The position numbers and the translations under genes were made by a program. A stretch of 64,000 nucleotides of DNA from NCBI RefSeq assembly GCF_021130785.1, contig NC_060207.1, positions 104,965,001 through 105,029,000 on the forward strand, in the 5' to 3' direction. This stretch comes from Homalodisca vitripennis (lineage: Eukaryota; Arthropoda; Insecta; Hemiptera; Cicadellidae). Positions 24,880-38,590 of this stretch are shown piece by piece; positions within the stretch are counted from its first letter, which is position 1; each line of letters begins with the position of its first letter. Under the pieces are notes generated by a model. It worked only from the letters and a program-made list of their open reading frames with translations, ran no database searches and was not told the origin of the DNA.

Positions 24880-25215
24880 GTTATAACTCTTGACGTAAAG
24901 GTCCTAGAAACGTGAAACTTGGTACTTGGAAACATCGTGTACCAAGGAAGAACGTTATCAATTTTCAGGTGAGGTCCGTCAGTCTACCTGTCTGTTCAAT
25001 AACACGTGACATAAAGATCCTTATAAACTTGAAAATTAGTGTGTGAGTTGCTCTTGATACTGGAAATAACCATACCTGTAGTGATTTCATGGTAAAAATG
25101 TATAGAGCCGTACGTCAGAATGCCTGTTGGTCTGTATCTGTATTGGTGCGCTACATATAGTGTCACATTCTGTCGGGTCCCTGATACAACTTTGTATGGA
25201 TTTATTTGCTTAGTT
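24880..25215 (+). repeat. Insect dispersed repeat with internal 116-bp direct repeats
   Basis: TGACGTAAAGGTCCTAGAAA near 24891 recurs as TGACATAAAGATCCTTATAA near 25007, each followed by an ACTTG-AA(A/C)-TT phrase and preceded by a CTGT-rich track. The style is that of widespread insect non-coding repeats. An antisense open frame of 117 codons (24996-25349) is a by-product. Confidence 0.4.
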
Positions 25216-25349
25216 ATAGTTACTGTATCCATTAAAAAAATATACAATAAGATATATTGTAATATACCTGTATTGTACAAAATATAAAATGTATTTAACT
25301 TTTTAACTATTATGTAATCTGTAACTGTGTAAAACGATAATAAAATCAT

Positions 25350-27610
25350 ATTGAATCTATTGAGGGACTTATTCCTTAATATTGAATCTATTAAGAGAAC
25401 CTATTATCCCTGAGTGCTTTAATAGATGTATAGTTTTATATAACCTTTGGGTCCTGTCCTTTTTATACTCTAGACCAATCACCTAAGCACCTATGTAGCG
25501 TATTCATCAGAATACGCTAAACCAAAGATTTATGCAGATTATACGATTATACTCATAGCATTCAACCTCCTGTTAACATGGTAATCAAATTTTCTACGGC
25601 AATGAATATTGGTTGTATAAGCGGGCATCGCAAACCATTTAGTAGCCCCTGAAGAATAGTCCCTGTGTAGAACATGACGTTTTAAAGTACTAGTAATACA
25701 TATCCAAACGAGTCTTATATTTTGTTATATTTTTATCGAGAATTCAGAACAAATCTCAAACTGTTATGTACTTTACGGTTTAAATACTTACACTTTACAA
25801 GAAAACCGAAACTTACTTTAGGTGTTTAACTAAGTAGGTTGAACTCTATTTAAGTTCCAACACAGTTCTCGCATGGGATAACTATTCAACTAAGGGTTCT
25901 CTAATAACATATAGCACCATTAAGCGAGGTATTATAGCTAATAGGAGAAAGTAATAAGAATGAATTCTCCTTCGAGAAGTTTCCAAGTTTGAAAACACGA
26001 GTTTCCACTTAAATGATTACTAACATTTAGTATATGATATACTAACTTCGGGTATATGATATTCGATTGTAAACTAAACCTCAAATAGTTTAGCATAACA
26101 TATCAATAAAATACTTACATTGAACAATTTTAATATAATCGTATAGTTATATTATTTAAAATTAAGAATGTTAATCAGCATCGTAATATACAGATTAATT
26201 AAATTGTTAATGTGTCAAAGATATAATTAACCATTAACTTTTGGCTTCGAAAGTAAAACGTTAACATACGTATAACAATACATAACAATTTAATACGCAA
26301 ATACTACCAGTAATATTGTACGTACTGTAAGTATAAAATGCATAAAAAAACTATATTTTTAACCACTACAAATGGGAACTGAGCTGGCTTTAAGACTGAT
26401 AATTAAAAAAAATTCCTGCTTGTGAACGTGATGTTTTATTTTCGGAAAAATGTCACCGTATGGAAATAGATACGAATTAAATCGTAAAAATGTAGCCTCA
26501 TAAAGCCAGATACTTCACTGTTAAAGTTTACGAAACAGATATTTGCTCACAAATGTGTACTGCGCTTACAAGGCTGATCATTGAGTCGCACTATGAGACC
26601 GTCCAGACAATATCAGCGTAGTTCATAAGAGCTGCTCTTCGACTCGAGGTTTTGTCATTGGGATTAGAAATAAGTTTATAAGATTCTCAAAAGTTCATTT
26701 TCAACAATCTGTAACAAAATGTGGAACATTTTTCTTACGTATACACTGTCAAACATATCTCACTGGATACATTATAAATAGTTTTCGTCATATTTAATTT
26801 TAGCCTTTGTCAAACAGGGGATACCAATAACAGAGAATTTGTTATATATTTTTACAATAAGATTACGTTATTATTAAAATCATCACACTGTATAAGGTTT
26901 TAGCATTTTTTATTTGTAAAAAGTGTTAGATTAGTGTAAAACTGTTTACAAGACAAACGTACAGGTTTCACTCAATCAAAGTAACATTACAGGTTTGGGG
27001 TTTGTATTCAAAATTCCAGCTAAATTCTTAAACATTTCAAAAAATAGCTTTTTTATAAAGTTAATTGCAAAAAATGATGTGTAAATTTTACAAACATATA
27101 ATGTATTATAAATATTAAAAATCAAACTACATCGAACCCGAAAACTTCGTTTTGAGAAAATGTTCAAAACAATATCTTTTGAATAAAAAAGGTCCACTAA
27201 TCTTTGCATAGCCTTTATGTAGAATAACTTTCGCTAACTAGAAAATTTTCTCTAAAATAAATCCATTTATCATAATTAGCAGTAGCCTCTGTTGGACGCT
27301 TACACGTTTAGATAAATCCTCGTATTCAAGTGCAATTCGAAACATTCGAAATTTTAACATTTGTTCACTACAATTAACTATCCTTTTATTCATTAACTAA
27401 CAGATAATCACATAGACAATCGTAATTAAGAAATGCTTAACACATATAGCTCTAACTAAACTTTAAGTGTACTAACAATCAAATAAATAACATGGGGTAA
27501 TGACAAAGAACTCTTTGCCAATCCAACCGTTTGTATTTATTCAGATTCACAAATACTGTTTATTTTAGTCTATAAAATATGATTGTATGCCTAGTATTTT
27601 TACGACAAAC
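25350..27610. other. AT-rich stretch without recognisable genes
   Basis: I see no coding, RNA or repeat structure that can be supported. Confidence 0.45.
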
Positions 27611-27619
27611 ATAAACTTT

Positions 27620-28640
27620 AATTAGGTGGCTCATGGATGGAATGTTATTGTGGACATTCTCGTTGAACCCTTTCACGATATTGCTCCTTTTGGTTCAAAA
27701 CTGTATTAACCAGATTTTTCTGAATGTGGCAAGAGTTGGATCGATTAAATACCAATTGATGAATCTATACTTTAAAAACATGAATTAGATTTTTGTTCGG
27801 TAACATCTCGTTAATACATTCATTTTCAAACATTCTGTATTTGATTTCTTATATGAAATAGTCATTGTTGTCATATCCTTAAAAACCTCTCGACTATAAG
27901 GTTTTAAAAGTTACGAGATTATTTATCGTATTCACTTCATAATTTGAATTATAATTCTGATTAGGATCAAAGTAACACCGTTATTAGTTTGTTTAAAAAT
28001 TATAAAATTTGTTTAAAACACAACAGTGTCTACTTATAATTAGAATGAAAATAAAATAACTGTCCCGAAAAGAACTCGTTATTAATTAAATTTGTAAGGG
28101 AAGCGCGTGTCCATTTCCATGGCTTAGCGTTCCAGAAAATTCACAGTCAATGAAGTGCCAATCATCAAGTATTCGTCTCCCCGAACCTATCAACTTACTA
28201 AATCTAGTTTTCAATTTTCTAAATACGGTCAGTTTCTTCTAAATTTATTACATTTAAATCGCTATTATAATTAACGTTTTTATACTTTTTGAGGAGTGGT
28301 TTTTGTGAGACACCCCACAAACCTGTGATGTCAAGGAAGGAGCAGAGGTCTTGCAGAAGGCAATCTTAATCTAGACGTTACGTCATCAGGCTGATCAGAT
28401 CCGCCGGTGATCATATCAAGTCAGTTCTTTCATTGGACAAAATTTCAGGAATACAACGTCCGAGTGAAGTTCAAAAAAATGATTTTGTCCATTTTATTTA
28501 AAAAAGATTCATGAGTGGAGTGTTAATGTTCACATTTATATACAGCCTTTTCATGATAACGACTTTATCGATTCAAAACTGTACCAAGCAGATTTTTTCT
28601 CAACACTTGGACGTTATCTAGTTTGCCTAGGAAAAGAGGA
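27620..28640 (+). repeat. Diverged direct repeat pair (offset about 877 bp)
   Basis: Positions about 27630-27730 and 28507-28605 share the same series of words: CATGGATGGAATGTTA / CATGAGTGGAGTGTTA, then CCTTTCACGATA / CCTTTTCATGATA, then TTCAAAACTGTA followed by CAGATTTTT. They have the same orientation. Between them sits a GC-higher piece (28300-28440). No open frame is retained. Confidence 0.5.
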
Positions 28641-28849
28641 CGGAATGGCAGAACTATCCACGACTCCAGATATTATATAATCAGCTCATGTTTTCCTACG
28701 TTTTTTTTTACAAAATCCTTTGTAGCGAAACGCGATATGTAAGAAATGGTCAAATTGATTGGTATTACTGATTCGGTGGATCTTTGGAGATTCCTTGGGT
28801 CCATAAAAGAATTTTGATGTAAGCATTCTATAATGAGTATCATGTCATT

Positions 28850-31800
28850 TGTTTAAGCATACTAATATAATATTATCCACAGTAAATGTCTGGTTAATGA
28901 GAGAACTTCTTGATACATACTGCGGTATATTGCGAGATTATCTAATGGTTAGTCACATTGAAAACCTAATTTAAACTCTATCGCCTCATAAAAATGAACA
29001 GATTTTATTACACCCATATAAAATTCAAAATATAATGTATAGGACGTCCTCACCGTTACATTATAAATTAGTTTTAGAAATAGTTAAAATAGTAAACGAC
29101 AGAACATGCAGATACTGTAAAACTTTGACTATGCCATAAGCTGCTACAAACTTGATGATACAGGTGACAAAACATGGTGCCATTATTTACTTTATCGTTA
29201 GTACTGACACGATTCAGCGGGACAAAGTAGTTCTAGCGAGTTGTTGTACCAGTAAACGTGATATAGGAATAGTGCCTGTAAAAGATTTATCGTTGTTTAT
29301 AGTCCATACATCTGTCAATATCTCATACAACATGTAGGAGACGCTGTACGACAGTGTAACTACTGTTGCTTGTACTCGAGCTTGTCATTTCCCGTTTGTC
29401 TTCCAATCGTACTTTTCTATTTTTATTCCTGAATAGTAATATCACCATTACATAAATTAAATAAAATATAAAATAGCATGGAGTAAAAAAAGTTTTAATA
29501 ATATAAAATTTCCTTTTGAACAATCATGATTGTGTGCTGATATTAATGGTGAGCAAATTCACTAAAGGTTTTAAAACCTGTTCAGCCATTAAAACATTTC
29601 TTCCTGTTACTTCATCTTGAATGAGGATTTAATTAATTGGAATGTATTGTATACTGTTATTAATTTGCAAAAAATGTTTGTATAATGACTTAAATAAAAA
29701 CAATTATACATTATAAGTAAGACTTTTGTAAAGGTCTTACAAATTTTCCTCAATAATATTTCGAAAAGGTTTTAATAATCATTTATAAACAGTCTAGTTG
29801 ATCCATTCATAGTAAACATATGGGGCTCACACTGCAAAACATGTTTTCTTCTAGTATCAATTTTTTAATACTTTCCTGTCAAAAAAATATGTTTCTCGGT
29901 ATTTATTAGATAGCTCTTCTGCGTTTTAGTTCATTTCTGTTCCCCCTTTCACCTTCCTTCCTCTCTAATACTTCTGTAACATTTTAATAACTAAGTATAA
30001 AACCATGAAAATAATTAAAATACCCTCTCTTCCATTTAAGGTATGGGTAAAAGTACCTTCAAACAAAGCTCGTTAGTGCTTGACAAAATTTAAAAAAAAT
30101 TATCTACTTCATTTACGTAATGGTTTTTCCGTAATACAAGGAGCCCGGATCATAATTTGGAGAATAAACACACTGGCCATGCCAACAAAGCTTATTACAA
30201 TGGTAAAATGTTGTAATAAGCAAGTCATGAGTGGTACCCACTAAAACACCGACGGAGATAGCAACCTGGAATATTTGGATATCCTATAGCCCTTTAATTG
30301 AGAACTTCCTCAAAATAAGCCCAGCTCTGTTCCTAAGGGTTCTTTTCGTACTCTAGTCGGTATGCTTAGAACTACACACCTACGTTATATGAGCGGAGTT
30401 TGACTGTGTTTAATATCTTCTGTATGAATGGCCTTTGCAATATTTTCTTTTAAAGAGGGTTTAGACTGCAAGATGTTTATTTAACAACAGAAGGCATTAA
30501 AATTTGGTTCTGGTTTGGCAAAACAATTCTCCTCTCTTGTTATTGTTTGGAAAGGTACTGAATTTTATGCTACTAAATTATAATGCTACTAAATTCTTAT
30601 GTTCTATTTTGATGGATTAGACAACATCAAGCAGAACTTCAGCTCTCACTTTGTCTACCTATAGTTTGTATTGCTTCTATTAAAGGAATTAAACGTACGC
30701 CTATAACATATTAATGCCATGTACAAAATGTTAATCTTTCATAGGGTAACCAAGTAATTTTTAACTGCTTTTAACTGCTACCTTTAAGGGTGTACTGAAT
30801 ACTTTTTAGACTAAAATAGTTTGTATTTAATATTTAAAAATAAAATTCCGATTAGTATACTATACACATATCGTAGCTAGTAGGTAGGAAGAGTTATTTA
30901 ATGCAAATTTCGAGTTTCGCTCCATATTACCGTCCGATTAGTGCAGCGCGTTTGAAATACGTTTAAAATATGGACTTTCAAGAAGGCCAGGTGGGTCCTT
31001 AATAAATCAAATCAATGAAGTAATAATTTTCTTGTGTCATACAAGAAGATAGATAAACTATACTAAAATAAATATGTATATCAATATAGTAAAACATTGT
31101 TTCCCATCTCAAGAAGTCATCCTAATCTCTAGGACATTTAAATCACTGAGAACGCTCGGATTATAGGGTATCCTTGGTCTCAGACAACCTGGTTCCTTAG
31201 ATATCAAAGCTCTTAGAACCTCTCGGATTCTAAGTTTACCTGGTCTATACAGCGTTTTACTTCTTTAAGATTCTGAAATTTGGGGAAGAGAGTCTGAAGA
31301 GAGCCAAAAATTGTTGGCGATCAAAAAGATGACGGTCTGGTTTGTTCAGCAGTCATTCAGTGTATTCTAGATGGAGAAGTGGTCTCATTGTCTCATCTGA
31401 GTGGACTATGATGTATTAGACACGATTTTGCACGGCAGAGCAACCGAGTGTGCTTCATGTAACGTAGCAACGGTAATGCAAATTTTGGTCAATGTCCGAC
31501 AGTCAAGTATCTGACGGTGTCATATTTCAGACGCTGCACTACGCTAAAAATTTACAATGGAGCAAAACTCAAAATTCACATCTAGAACATCGGTATAAAA
31601 ACAATTGTACATATTTTCCAGTTAGAGTAAACTTGTTACAGAAAAAAACGAATAGAAGTTTAGATATTCATAGTTAATAGATGTTAAAAAAGAAAAATAA
31701 ACCAACCCTTACTAATTTTCAGAGATGTATTAATGAAATTAACATTGCATTGAAATAAAGGAGAAGCAAGTTCTATAAGTTCTATTAACTCTCCACTGTT

Positions 31801-32060
31801 CCTTTAAAGACCCCACTTTGCAGTTCCAGTTAGGAGCAGAAACGTTCCGACAACGTTTACCAAACACATTAATTCAGTTGAATATTCTGATAGATAATCT
31901 GTAATATATTCAAGTGCAATAATTACAAGTAGGTCAGAACCAAATTAATTCCTTTTCTCTGGTAATTTATGTATTCAGATTTCTTATGTATAAGTCATTA
32001 GAAATGTACATTAAAGAATGCACTACATGCACGATTTGATATGGTATTAGCGAACTGAAA
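28850..32060. other. AT-rich stretch, one weak internal repeat
   Basis: No genes are supported. Near 31145 and 31209 a phrase of the form GAAC-(G/C)-CTCGGATT, followed by CCTGG/CTTGG-TCT, occurs twice about 64 bases apart, a small diverged tandem repeat. Confidence 0.4.
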
Positions 32061-32064
32061 CCAA

Positions 32065-32176
<112 letters not shown>

Positions 32177-32789
32177 TTATTAAGTATATATGCCTCTAAC
32201 ACAAATGTACAGTGAATAAATAACTGAAATTAAACTGGTTGTCTTAACCTTAACTACAGTTTAGTTATTAATGTCTGAATAATAAAATTATTATTACTTA
32301 GTTGCATTTTATAGTTACAAAATTTTACAGTTACTACTGCAACTATAGAAATAAAAGATAAACTAAGACTTTTAATTTCCGTAGTAACTAGCAGTAATTA
32401 AATTTGTTTTTAGTACAATAGTTAATTAATAATTTAGCTATTACAATAAAGACACCCAATAAAAGGAAATCATGAACAAAAAATAACGCCTGTTTATGAA
32501 CATTGTAAAAATCCATATGTATGAACATGTTTCACACATTTGGTCAAATTGTTAATTTTTAAATCACAATTTTATTCTCAACTATATATGCATATAATTT
32601 TTAGCGCATCGAGTTACAACTTGTTAAACAATTTCCTCACCATTATAAAACAACTGTTACACTTCGCCATTGATCATGTATGGATTGTTGACCACCTTCT
32701 AATAGTGAATTATTACAAATGAATGTTTCATATGTACTAAATTATAATAAACCTCAAATTAAATTTAAGTGCTAAGAAACGACTGTTTA

Positions 32790-33360
32790 TGGAAACACAA
32801 AACTTTGTATATATTGTATATCGGAGGGGTTAGGCAGGATAAAATCAAGAATAGTGGGACATAAACAAAAACACTCCGTCTTAGTGTTCATCGGTTTTTG
32901 GTTTATCATCAAAATCATATTGTATTGTCCCATTACCTCATATCTAACCGCACCAGTACCTGGTGTGTTCTACGGAATACTAGCAGTAGTGTCTACATAC
33001 GTAGACATTGGGGGCACATTAGGTTTAATACTTCAAAGAATAGCTAGTTATTGTCTGAGCATTAATAATTTGACTTTGAGAAATACTGATTATCTCACAA
33101 ACTTCGAATTGTAATATTCCTATAAAATGAAGAACAAAACACGCAATCACTGATAATAAGAAGAGTGATCAAGATACTCGTATTATTGTTCAATTTATGA
33201 GTACGATAATATGTTTGTGGGAACACAAAGCTTTTGTCTATATTGTATATCAGAGGGGGTAGATAGAAGGAAATCAACAATAGTGGGACATGAAAAAAAT
33301 ACGCCGTCTCAGTGTTCATCAGTTTTTGGTTTATTATCATCAAAATAATATTTTGTTGTC
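32790..33360 (+). repeat. Dispersed repeat with long terminal direct repeats of about 130 bp
   Basis: Positions about 32791-32925 and 33219-33355 are clearly related (GGAACACAAA, TATTGTATATC-GAGGGG, AGTGGGACAT, GTGTTCATC-GTTTTTGGTTTAT), about 428 bases apart. The stretch between (32930-33215) matches 35960-36250 (ACTAGCAGTAGTGTCTACAT, GACTTTGAGAAATA, CCTATAAAATGAAGAACAAA). The layout of an internal piece flanked by direct repeats could be a tandem array or an LTR-like element. No primer-binding site or TG...CA ends are evident. Confidence 0.6.
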
Positions 33361-33654
33361 ATTTAAATATTTATTATTTTCCTAAAAGAATTAAAAAAAA
33401 CATAAAATTATGTTTCCTAAATGGTCATTAACGGCAATGAAGAAATACTAGTGTGAAGGAAAAACATATTGTTGATCAACAAGGATGATGCGTTGCCGCA
33501 ATTCTAATGGCAGTTTAACGGTTCTAATGACAAGCATTGTGTTTTGCTCGTTGACATTAATTGATATGCGTTGATGTCTGTTAACTCCATGAATTACCGA
33601 AACAACTAGTTCATTACCAAGTACATTTATTTATAATACACACTTTATTAACAG

Positions 33655-33706
33655 GCGAGCCATGTCGGCATATAATTACTATGGTAGAATAAGCTGTACC
33701 GCAACC
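33655..33706 (+). other. Weak candidate micro-exon
   Basis: A 52-base stretch is bordered by an acceptor-like TTATTAACAG and a perfect donor GTAAGT at 33707. One frame is open across it (includes MSAYNYYGR). No similarity is recognised and no adjacent exon is seen. Such sites also occur by chance. Confidence 0.12.
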
Positions 33707-33719
33707 GTAAGTATTATTA

Positions 33720-35930
33720 TTATATCTATAGAATCCATTTTAAAATGTTTCCAAACAAGCACTGCCATACACTGGTTACACTAGACTAATGAATAAGTAT
33801 CGTAACGTATTTGTGTTTTTGTTTGTTATAGCTAAAAGATAACGAATAACAAACTATGCGTTAAAATTTAAACAAAAATACTCGTTAATATATATTTTTA
33901 AATACATTTCTAAATTATATCACGTATGAAATGACTGTTGCATTACCTTAAGGAATATACGAGTAATTAACTAATATTTTACTATCAATTTAAAAGTACG
34001 CCTTTCTTGTGTTAGAACACTGTAACTGGTAACAATAACTTGATTGACATAATTTACTAATAGAACTGGAAATCTCTGCTGCAGAATACAGAATCATCGT
34101 TATGATCCGTATTTTATATTTATCATAGATATGCAACCATAAATTATAGTGCACAAATGTTCCAGATTGGAGCAATCCAATCTAATAGAGGCCAAATTGA
34201 CCGCTAGCACGGAATATTCCCATTTAGGACAACTTAAACTTGCGTAAAAATATACGTATCACCCTATAGTACATTCGTACCTTAATAATCATTAAAATCT
34301 TAAATTAGTTGTACACAGCTCTAAATAGTGATTTACTACAATACTTGGTTAGTTATTTTACATTCGTGACATATTCAAGAAGTGCATGAGATCTCGTACG
34401 GGTTCTTCTGTGTTGTGAATCTGACAACACACTCCATATTTTAATTCTTTCATTAGTATTATTGCATGTCGATAGTGGAAGTCTTCCATATTCCATCAAA
34501 TCTCAGGAGGGTCTGATGGGGTTCAACGCTGTAATCTCTCTACCGCTGTTTGGCCGTGGTTGCCGGGACTGGTGTCACGATCTTGCCAACTAAGTCTAAA
34601 AAAGAACCTTCATGTTAATTTACTAAATTTATTTGTTAGTTGTTTCTATTTTACGTTTGCGATTACATATATTACTTTATTTGAATAATCTAAGATAGTA
34701 ACAGATTATTCGATCTATTCTTGTATTTTGGTTTATTGATTATCGAAAAGAAAAAATTAGGAATAAAATAATAATTAATGAAAATGTAATAAGTGAGATT
34801 AAAATGTAAGAAGGGACATTAGGCTGTAATTTAGCCAGTGTAAAATAATGCACAAATAAAAAAATTGATCAGTTATGATGATGACGAAGAGAAACTCTAA
34901 TGATATAACTTTTTATGTCAAATATACATTTTTTTAGACTAATGCAATTGCCCATGCCTGATTAAATCAAAGTGCAAATCTTTAAGATGCAAAATGTTTT
35001 GTAATATTTTACCTAACAATTAAGTAGGCTTATTTTTATAACGCTTTAATCTAACTTCTAAATCTATGTTAAAATAATTCAATAACTACTTTAATTAAAA
35101 CTATTTATTTTGATGTAAATTTGCGTTATAAATGAACTATTCTTATTATTTGAAATATTTTGTATTTTACATGATAAATAATATTTATTAGCTTGTAATA
35201 GTTAACGTTATGGAGACGTATGAAACGAAGACAATAGATTACCTTTGTCATCCCAAACACCATGCTATGTTCCTGTTAATTAACTCTGGCCCTGACTAGA
35301 CGAGAATACGCACCCAAACTTAATTGGTTAGAAGAGTAAATTTTGGAAGCTAAAGCAATCCACCATTATTTATAAAAGCAAACACAAAGGAGTTCAAGTA
35401 ACAAGAGTAGATAGTTTATAAAATACAAACTACATGAAGGTATATGTTATTTATATACATAGACTTTTGGAAATAATACTAGTCACTCAAACCAGAAACG
35501 CTGATACACGTTAATAGCATGCGAAGCCTTGGGTAACTGCTAGTTATATATTAACCCAATACATAGTCGGAAAATTGATATACTCAGATGTATAAATCCA
35601 GTAAGTGACTTTAAAATATATTTTTTACCGAATGGACCAATTTCTTCAGCAATACATTTCTTTTCATTCAGTAATATTCTTAATCCGAATTTATGCTAAA
35701 TTTCGATATCAAGATATAGGTAATGTAAAAGGCTCTTATTTATCGCTAAATGGTATGTAAAGACTTGCACGTGTAATCGAACAAAACATTTTTATATTAA
35801 TATGTTCAAGCTAACCTTATTTATTTTCGAAATTTTGCCAGTCATTGTGTAGTTTTTCCACACAGCAAAATTTCAATGGTGAATATCGTATACTAGACCT
35901 GTTGAGATGTAAACTTTTATCATAGTGGAA
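33720..35930. other. AT-rich stretch without recognisable genes
   Basis: A slightly GC-richer patch at 34380-34600 has no readable motif in any frame. Confidence 0.4.
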
Positions 35931-36450
35931 TAAAATATAGTGAAGAGGTGTAAATCCTGCCGCACTACCTAATATCTAACCACAGTAGTACCTGTTGTAT
36001 ACTGCTGAATACTAGCAGTAGTGTCTACATAGGTAGACAGTGTGGACAATAGGTTTAATACTACAAAAAAATGTCTGTCAGAGCAAAAATATTTTGACTT
36101 TGAGAAATATTGAGAATCTCACAAAACTCGAACTGTATTTATTCCTATAAAATGAAGAACAAAACAAGTAATCACTGATAATAGGAAGAATTACTAATGA
36201 TCAAGATACTCATATTAAGACACTTCAAGATATATTAAGATATTTCAATTTAGGAATACGATGATATGCAGAGCTTAAAGCTCACAAGACTGGCTATTAC
36301 ACTGCAAAGGAATTTATTACTGGAATGTATTACTACTACAACTACTACCACTAGGAAGTTCATTTAACTACTTTAATGAACATAACCGTTATTCATGGAC
36401 AGTAGTAGAAACTAGTTACACACTCCAATTACTTTTATACAATTTATGTC
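35930..36450 (+). repeat. Third copy of the 33-kb / 3-kb dispersed repeat
   Basis: The first half matches 32930-33215 (ACTAGCAGTAGTGTCTACAT near 36010; GACTTTGAGAAATATTGA near 36098; CCTATAAAATGAAGAACAAA near 36145). The second half (AATGAACATAACC, TTCATGGACAGTAGTAG near 36390) matches the copy at about 3090-3135. This links the three loci into one family and shows it extends at least 450 bases. Confidence 0.55.
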
Positions 36451-36459
36451 TTTCCGGGA

Positions 36460-38220
36460 AAAAACTAACTTTACTGTTTAGGTCGGAAATCTGAAGTAAA
36501 CAGATTTTTTAATGGATGAGTAAAATAAAGTGCAATACCCTTATTAAATATTCCGTCACATAATAACCTCTCGTATCAGCATGTCCCAGACACCGCAGAG
36601 CGAGAACATAACGAGATACTTTAGCATTTTACCATTATTGTCTCTCCCGCAGGCTAGATGGGAAAGGCAGGAACTGACTGTTCGTTTGTTCCGCAGACTA
36701 ACGACCGAACAGATTGAGCCACAAATTGTATATTTTATAAAAATTTATCTCTTCACATACATCACAGTTATATAACTGTAATTCGAAGGGAAGCCAATAT
36801 CAACATCAAAACAAGTTCCGTGTAAAATGAGTTTATACAGAAACATGTTAATATTTTTTTAAACAATTATTTCATTGTTTCAAAATGGTTTCTACTGTAT
36901 AGTAATTTAATGACATAATGTTAAAAAGAATATGTATTTATGCTTATTCATAACTGTGGCTGTTCCATAATTGCCCAATAAATACGTTAAGGCTGTAAAA
37001 GTAAAAGTGGAGATTTTAATAGAAAAGATGCATTAAAATATCAACAGTTCATGTCATAGTAGATATATTCATACCTATGCAACTAATTACACACGGCTTA
37101 GAATAAAGACCCTTGATATTTATCAACAAGCGTTACGCTAATTGGGTACGTACACGTATTCAGAGACTGAACTAGCTTACTGTAATCGATAAAGTAGTAA
37201 CTTGAATTATTAATACTTCCAATATTACTAATGAAATTTTTCAAAGAACTATCCAGCTATACAAACATGAATTGTAATAATATTGGTTAGTTTTAACTGT
37301 ATTCCACGAAGTCAGTTCACCGCTCCGCCACGAAGCTCGGTCTGTTAAAAAGGGATTCTACTTATGCCGCTATACATGCAATAGATTAGTTTATAAAAGA
37401 TATCATTTATTATATTTGGGAGAAGGTAGAGAAATAAATATGGTTTACCTTCAATCACTATACGACCACTGTTTCGATCTGGTTCTGGTCTGCATGTGTA
37501 ATCTTATATTATGTACTCACAACTTGAGCAATTCAGTTTATCCTTAGCGTGACGCGTTTCGCTCGATCACGGCATTGTCAAACTCTCACTCAAATAAGTA
37601 AAAAAAGTACCTTTAGTTAATTAAGTATTTGTTTTCTTCTAGCTAATCTAAACTACATTTAAAAAACTGCACAATAAATATTGAGTATATTATAACACAT
37701 ACATGACTATTTGTTAATATAAGATACGACCTTGTACAATTTAATTTACCAGAATATTAAGATATTATCATTAGAGCCCTAAAGACAGTGAAAAACTGTA
37801 TTTACCCAGCTACACATATTTATGAAGAATCTTATGAGAAAAGCTAAGTTAACCTGGATAAATTGGAGAGGAATTAAAGACATAATACATGTCGGATGCT
37901 GCTAACCTTGGATAAGAACAAGCTGACTAATGGTATTTCAGTGACTACGTTTTACCGGACGCAGTGTTTCTCATTCATACAAAGAACAGTCAGCACCCCA
38001 TATCCAGTTACTTCTTGATTATTGCACTCATATAACACTACTGACTTTACAAGTACTAATAAGAAGATTCATAGTTCTTGTCTTTACACGTACTGAAAAA
38101 CCTATTGGTTTCACCACTATAACCTATTTTTGTTCACTTTGCAGCTTTAGATATTATTAATGACAGTAACTATCTGGCCAGAACATTTATGAAAAGCCAA
38201 ATTTAATATTAATATAAAAT
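36460..38220. other. AT-rich stretch without recognisable genes
   Basis: Near 37550 the phrase GACGCGTTTCGCTCGATCAC followed by GGCATTGTCAAAC is of a type seen at dispersed repeat junctions in arthropods. No family can be named. The open frame 36581-36775 (+) is not convincing. Confidence 0.35.
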
Positions 38221-38239
38221 GCTTTGTTTTCTCATTTTT

Positions 38240-38590
38240 ATTGTTTTAAATTGCAGACACAAAATGAACGTTTGGATGGGTTCATAGGTTCACAACATAT
38301 ATATTGTCCCAAGCCTTTGTATTCGTGCGGATACCGATTTGTTAAGACGCAAAAATTATGAAAACAATACGAGCTTAAAGAAAACGTTGTTCGGCGGTAG
38401 CTTCGTTGTGCTAAAAAGTGACATATAAGCCTTAGCCTCTGAAACATTGTAACAGACTGGACAGACTCCCGGACATTCAAACCCCTTCCTCTTGTCGCTT
38501 ATATTCTTATTAAAAATCAGTACGTGAAAGAAGTAACATAATACCAAAAAGAGGATCCAAGGAAGTAATGTTATTATTAACATTGCCCTA
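38240..38590 (-). pseudogene. Possible membrane-anchored protein relic (P450-like N-terminus?)
   Basis: A minus frame from ATG at 38583 encodes 75 residues. It starts with a strongly hydrophobic segment (residues 1-25, LLPWILFLVLCYFF) followed by a basic stretch and a CPGVCPVCYN motif. An overlapping second frame downstream reads NRYPHEYKGLGQY. A membrane anchor, then basic residues, then a P-G-x-x-P turn and a Y-x-x-YK-x-x-G stretch is the layout of microsomal cytochrome P450 N-termini (CYP4-like), with a frameshift between. The canonical PPGP hinge is degraded (ECPGVCP). The heme-binding half is absent. This is a suggestion only; it could equally be an unrelated ORF in AT-rich DNA. Confidence 0.2.

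Noticed and set aside
24996..25349. 117-codon minus-strand open frame
   Set aside because: Lies antisense over a dispersed non-coding repeat with 116-bp internal periodicity.
35215..35330. Minus-strand exon candidate with a TTCTCGTCTAG acceptor and GTAATC donor
   Set aside because: The frames compatible with the splice sites contain stops and the donor is weak.
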